From the NCBI GenBank assembly GCA_003641405.1, contig QNAF01000205.1, positions 1-5,130 of the forward strand: a stretch of DNA of 5,130 nt, in the 5' to 3' direction. The DNA comes from Candidatus Zixiibacteriota bacterium. Its GTDB lineage: Bacteria; Zixibacteria; MSB-5A5; GN15; FEB-12. Positions 1-3,500 of the stretch are shown here, one piece after another. Each line of letters begins with the position of its first letter. Position 1 is the stretch's first letter. The translations under genes and the position numbers were made by a program. A model generated the notes under the pieces. It did not search any database. It was not told the DNA's origin and was given only the letters and a program-made list of their open reading frames with translations.

Positions 1-264
1 GTAGAGGTAGCGGAACAGTTCACGATAGGCTCGCTCGCGCCGGGGCGGGTCTCTATCCTGGCGGCAGGCTTGGTAGAGGGTGATGGTGTAATGGTGTTTA
101 GCCAGTCTATTCAGTTCGGCCGGTGCAGCGTCCTGTGGAGCGGAATTCAGTACCAACTCCACCAATTCGTCCTCCGGCAGCAAGGCCCAGGCGCATTTTT
201 CGATCAATTCCTGGACGACGCGGCGGCAGGCTGTTTCATTGGTGTGGCCGGGTGGGTTTTTCAT
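1..264 (-). CDS. Partial N-terminus of a possible sigma-70 family (ECF-like) RNA polymerase sigma factor, cut by the left edge
   Basis: The minus strand reads open from an ATG at 264-262 to the edge, giving 88 residues (MKNPPGHTNE...RELFRYLY). An in-frame TAG lies immediately before this ATG (265-267), so it is the first possible ATG. An AGAGG ribosome site sits 6 bases upstream. The sequence is soluble, with no signal peptide or membrane segment. It is rich in Glu, Arg, Leu and Ala and looks helical. The last part (about residues 63-88, LYQACRQDRD...RERAYRELFRYLY) resembles the start of sigma region 2 in the sigma-70-like proteins common in Chloroflexota, where a sequence like YRELFRYLY begins the first helix. 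The DNA-binding regions 2.4 and 4 would lie outside the window, so the family call is tentative. That this is a real coding region is better supported, by its start signals, promoter and codon usage. It is transcribed away from the large secreted-protein gene and shares its upstream region. Another helical regulatory or hypothetical protein cannot be excluded. Confidence 0.7.
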   Translation of the reverse strand, partial: MKNPPGHTNETACRRVVQELIEKCAWALLPEDELVELVLNSAPQDAAPAELNRLAKHHYTITLYQACRQDRDPPRRERAYRELFRYLY

Positions 265-270
265 CTATGG

Positions 271-275
271 CCTCT
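271..275 (-). promoter_or_regulatory. Ribosome binding site of the minus-strand gene
   Basis: The plus-strand CCTCT reads AGAGG on the minus strand. It lies 6 bases before the ATG at 264-262. This is a moderate Shine-Dalgarno match at standard spacing, and it supports the chosen start. Confidence 0.55.
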
Positions 276-298
276 GCTGACCTGGTGATGGCTATTGG

Positions 299-314
299 TG
301 TGAATTATATCACA
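299..314. promoter_or_regulatory. CRP/FNR-family-like operator, TGTGA-N6-TCACA
   Basis: The plus strand reads TGTGA-ATTATA-TCACA, two perfect 5-bp inverted half-sites with a 6-bp spacer. This is the same core as the enterobacterial CRP consensus. The right flank (ATTTT) also fits the A/T-rich outer positions. The dyad covers the extended -10 of the minus-strand gene, so a bound protein would be expected to repress that gene. It is centred about 120 bases upstream of the start codon of the plus-strand gene, so an activating role there is possible but less typical. The regulator is not in the window, and a CRP-like protein in this organism is inferred. Confidence 0.45.
304..312 (-). promoter_or_regulatory. 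Extended -10 promoter for the minus-strand gene
   Basis: On the minus strand this reads TGATATAAT, a perfect TATAAT with a TGn extension. No convincing -35 is present: at 17-18 bases upstream there is only a TTACACT-like string. Extended -10 promoters can work without a good -35. Transcription would start near position 297, leaving a leader of about 33 bases that contains the AGAGG site. The element lies entirely inside the CRP-like dyad at 299-314. Confidence 0.55.
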
Positions 315-361
315 TTTTGGGCGCAGAGTGTAATCTTTTGGCCGCGATTGCCTCTTACTAT

Positions 362-392
362 AAAAGCCTGCGCGTCATTCTGACGAGCTTTT
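362..392. other. Imperfect inverted repeat (possible hairpin or operator)
   Basis: The outer arms AAAAGC (362-367) and GCTTTT (387-392) are complementary. Inside them, CGTCA (373-377) and TGACG (381-385) pair around a TTC loop. Five unpaired bases on the left face one on the right, which gives an asymmetric internal loop. No run of T follows on either strand and no gene ends here, so an intrinsic terminator is unlikely. An operator or an untranslated-region hairpin is possible, and so is chance. Confidence 0.3.
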
Positions 393-408
393 GGTGACCA
401 TAGATAAT
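380..408 (+). promoter_or_regulatory. Weak candidate promoter for the large secreted-protein gene
   Basis: CTGACG (380-385) matches the -35 consensus at four of six positions. GATAAT (403-408) matches the -10 at five of six. They are separated by an ideal 17 bases. Transcription would begin near 415, giving a very short leader that just includes the ribosome site. An alternative is TTGGCC (338-343) with TATAAA (359-364), but its 15-base spacing is poor. The -10 lies in the palindrome at 403-412. Confidence 0.3.
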
Positions 409-417
409 TATCCATAG
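398..417. repeat. CCATAG direct repeats flanking a palindrome
   Basis: CCATAG occurs at 398-403 and again at 412-417, 14 bases apart. Between and overlapping them is the perfect 10-bp palindrome GATAATTATC (403-412). A third CCATAG is on the minus strand at 270-265, directly before the start codon of the divergent gene. The arrangement could be an operator, but the units are short and A/T-rich, so chance is a real possibility. Confidence 0.3.
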
Positions 418-423
418 GAGGTG
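416..423 (+). promoter_or_regulatory. Strong Shine-Dalgarno site that fixes the start at 428
   Basis: AGGAGGTG is an essentially full complement of the 16S rRNA 3' tail. AGGAGG ends 6 bases before the ATG at 428. The next ATG (438) is out of frame. This makes 428 the start of the large reading frame with high certainty and suggests efficient translation. Confidence 0.9.
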
Positions 424-427
424 TCCC

Positions 428-502
428 ATGCATAGGAATGTAATTCTCAGAACAGCCTTGATTGCCATTACCATCATCACGCTGGTCGCGCCGGTGACGG
501 CG
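428..502 (+). other. Sec signal peptide of the M23 protein
   Basis: Residues 1-25 have a basic start (His2, Arg3, Arg8), a hydrophobic core (ALIAITIITLVA) and a VTA-Q end that fits signal peptidase I, with cleavage after Ala25. No lipobox Cys is present, so this is not a lipoprotein signal. The mature protein would begin QGPLPPRTP, a Pro-rich start. Confidence 0.85.
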
Positions 503-3500
503 CAGGGGCCGTTGCCGCCTCGCACGCCGATTCCGCTAGCGGGACTCACTGTGGAGAGCACTGGTTCCATCGAATTGTCAACAAGCAATATTGACACAGA
601 TCCGAAAGGTTTTAACTTCCCAATCCAAACACCGAATCATGCGTTGACGGAACTCATTGCGTCCCATGCCACACCAGTGCCAAACGAGATGTACATATCG
701 CATGTTTTTCCTAAGTATGCTGTATATGCTGTTGCCGATAGCTTTCGTTTCCCGTTGGATGGGACATGGGCAGTGTCCTTTGATTTCGGCTTACCCAATC
801 CTCGGTTTGATAACAAGAAACACTTGGGAGAAGACGTGCTTCGTGCAGCAGGAACACCGGTGTATGCAGCCGCAAATGGACGAGTTCGTGACAACACTGA
901 ACATACAGACTATGGTCATGTAGTAGTTATTGAACACACTTTGCCTGATGGGGCAAAAGTATGTACGGTTTATGGCCATTTGAGACAAGAGGGGATAATT
1001 ACCAATAACACAGATGTATCGAAAGGCCAGGTGATAGGGTACCTGGGAACATGGGAACAAAATGGTCATTATTCACCACATATTCATTTTGGTGTTCGTA
1101 GCGGAGCTTTTACTTGGTGGGTGTATTATGGATATGACATCGGGGGGCAACTCCAATACTGGTATGATCCTTCTGACTTTGTTAACTCACACCAGGGTGG
1201 TGGTTCCACTTGCCCCGCTCCTAATCTCACCTCTCCCGCCGATGGTTATACATCTCCTGGTGCGGTCACCTTCGTCTGGACACATCCGAACAACTGCACG
1301 GGGCAAAACGGATTTCTGCTGCGCGTGGGTACATCGCCGGGCGGTTCCGACGTGGTTTCAGACCACTTTAGTCCAGGTCTCCAAACCAATGTCACCATCG
1401 GTTCCCAATGGCACAACCGGGATCTGTACTGGTCGGTACGCGCCAATACCAGCGGTGCGCCCTGGTCAGGGTCCCGCCGCTTTCGTGTTGAACCGAATCA
1501 GGGTGGCAGTTGTTCTGGCTGTTCGTCCTACGTCACCAATTTCTCCTTCAACCCGGATAGTCCTTCCAACGCCACCAGCGTGGACATCAACGTGAGCATC
1601 AATACCAACTTTCCCAACTTCCGTGCCGCGCGTATCCGTGTTGTTAACGGCGAGAATCTTGGCGAGTCAAGTGCGTTCAGTTTCTCCCAGACGTGGAACA
1701 CTAGAAACACCCCTGATGGAGACCAGTGTGTTGTGCTCGAAATAGATGACAATCAAGGCTCCAGTTGGGACAATCCAGCGACCTGCTATCATCCCTACCA
1801 TCTGGATCCAAGGCCATCGCCGCCACCTGATCCACCAGCACAACCTATCTTACCCACTGATGGTGGCTCATATTCAGCCGACACCTCATTTATACTGAAC
1901 TGGCTGTCCAGTGCAAATGCTACCGAGTACGACGTGCATTTGGAAGGTGGGCCAAATGTGAACCGCAATTACAGCAATGTACCCAATCATCTGCTAGACA
2001 TTGGCGTTTTGCCTTCCGGAATTTACAAATGGAAGGTTCGAGCACGTAATCAGTATGGCACAAGTGCTTACAGTGCCGAGTGGACGTTTACCGTTCAAGA
2101 AGGTTCACCGACACCTCCCTCCAATTTGAGCGCAACGGCGGTCTCGCCCAGTCAAATCAACCTCAGTTGGACTGACAATGCCAGCAACGAGACCGGCTTC
2201 CGTCTGTACCGTGAGGGGTTGCTCATTGCCACCCTCGGTGCGGGGGCGACGAGTTATCAGGATGCCAGTCTTGACTGCAACCACGGCTACAGTTACTACA
2301 TCATAGCGTACAATAACGCTGGAGAATCGGGACACAGCAACACCGCTTCCGCGACCACGCAGACCTGTCCCTCGTCCGCGCCTCCGTCCCCCAATCCGGT
2401 CTCTCCGGCCCAGGATACAACGTTCAACTGTGGCGACGAGATCACGCTCGTGTGGGACGATTTAGGCGCAGGGGTAGAGTACTATGCGGAAACCTGGGGA
2501 GCCAACAATCGCACATTGGGCTGGCAGACGGACAACTCCTGGTACCTGGGGGAGCAGGATGGCACTCGAACCTGGTGGCACGTCAAGGCGCGCTACGTGG
2601 GAGAGACCGACGAGAGTGGCTGGGGAAGCACAACCTGGTTCAACGTCAACAGTTGCCCTCAGTATCCAGACCTGCGTCCTTACACCCCTTCTGGCTACCA
2701 GTACCCTGTTGTCCCTTCGATGGTGGAGGACACGTATGATGAAAGCACACTGTACGTTGATCAGCTCACTTACTTCGATTGGCATTTTATCAACGATGGC
2801 AACGCCGTCGCCCCGGGCACCTTTTACGTCGAGCTATGGGTGGACGATTATCAAGTTCTACGATACCCGCAGCCTGATTTCAGCCCCGGACAGATAGGTG
2901 GATGGGATGACTGGTCACACACCGTCACCGCTCCCGGTTGGCACACTGTTCGGCTGGTCACTGATCCCGACGGGACCGTTGATGAATCGGACGAGAGCAA
3001 CAACGAATGGACGCGCAATTTTTACTGGCATGTCCCCTGTAGTGACATCAACGAGTACAACGACGAGTACGGACAAGCCACTGCCCTGAACTATGGCGAG
3101 ACAGCCAGTGGCGACATCTGCCCCCTGGGTGACTGGGACTATTATACGTTCTATGGAGAAACTGGCGATACGATCGTCGCGGATGTAGATGCACAAGTGC
3201 TGGGGTCTGACCTCGACTCGGTGCTCAGGCTTTACGATATTGACGGCACCACTGTTATGACCACCGGTGATGACTATGGTGGTTCGCTTGACTCGCGCAT
3301 TGTGTACGATCTATCTCACGATGGCTACTATTACCTGCGTGTCCGTGAATATAGCGATGGATCGGAGGCTGGTGGAGATTATTTCTACAATCTGTCGCTG
3401 ACTGGGGCCAAGTCCGCTCCCTACTCCAGGGACTTTGAGGGAGATACGAGCGGTTGGGACACGGACGGAATGTGGCACCTGACGGACAGTAATAGTCCCT

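Noticed and set aside
70..383. Plus-strand reading frames across the left gene and intergenic region
   Set aside because: They lie opposite the minus-strand gene, lack good ribosome sites and encode low-complexity, Arg/Trp-biased sequence with no family resemblance. They also run through the promoter region.
362..392. Intrinsic transcription terminator
   Set aside because: The stem is interrupted by an asymmetric internal loop, no T-tract follows on either strand, and both flanking genes start here rather than end.
428..502. Lipoprotein signal peptide
   Set aside because: There is no Cys at or near the cleavage region; VTA-Q fits signal peptidase I instead.
1062..1595. A 177-codon plus-strand frame inside the large gene
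   Set aside because: It is in another frame of the M23/Fn3 coding sequence. Its translation is rich in Pro, Thr, Val and Arg without a recognisable motif, while the main frame gives perfect M23 and Fn3 features across the same bases.
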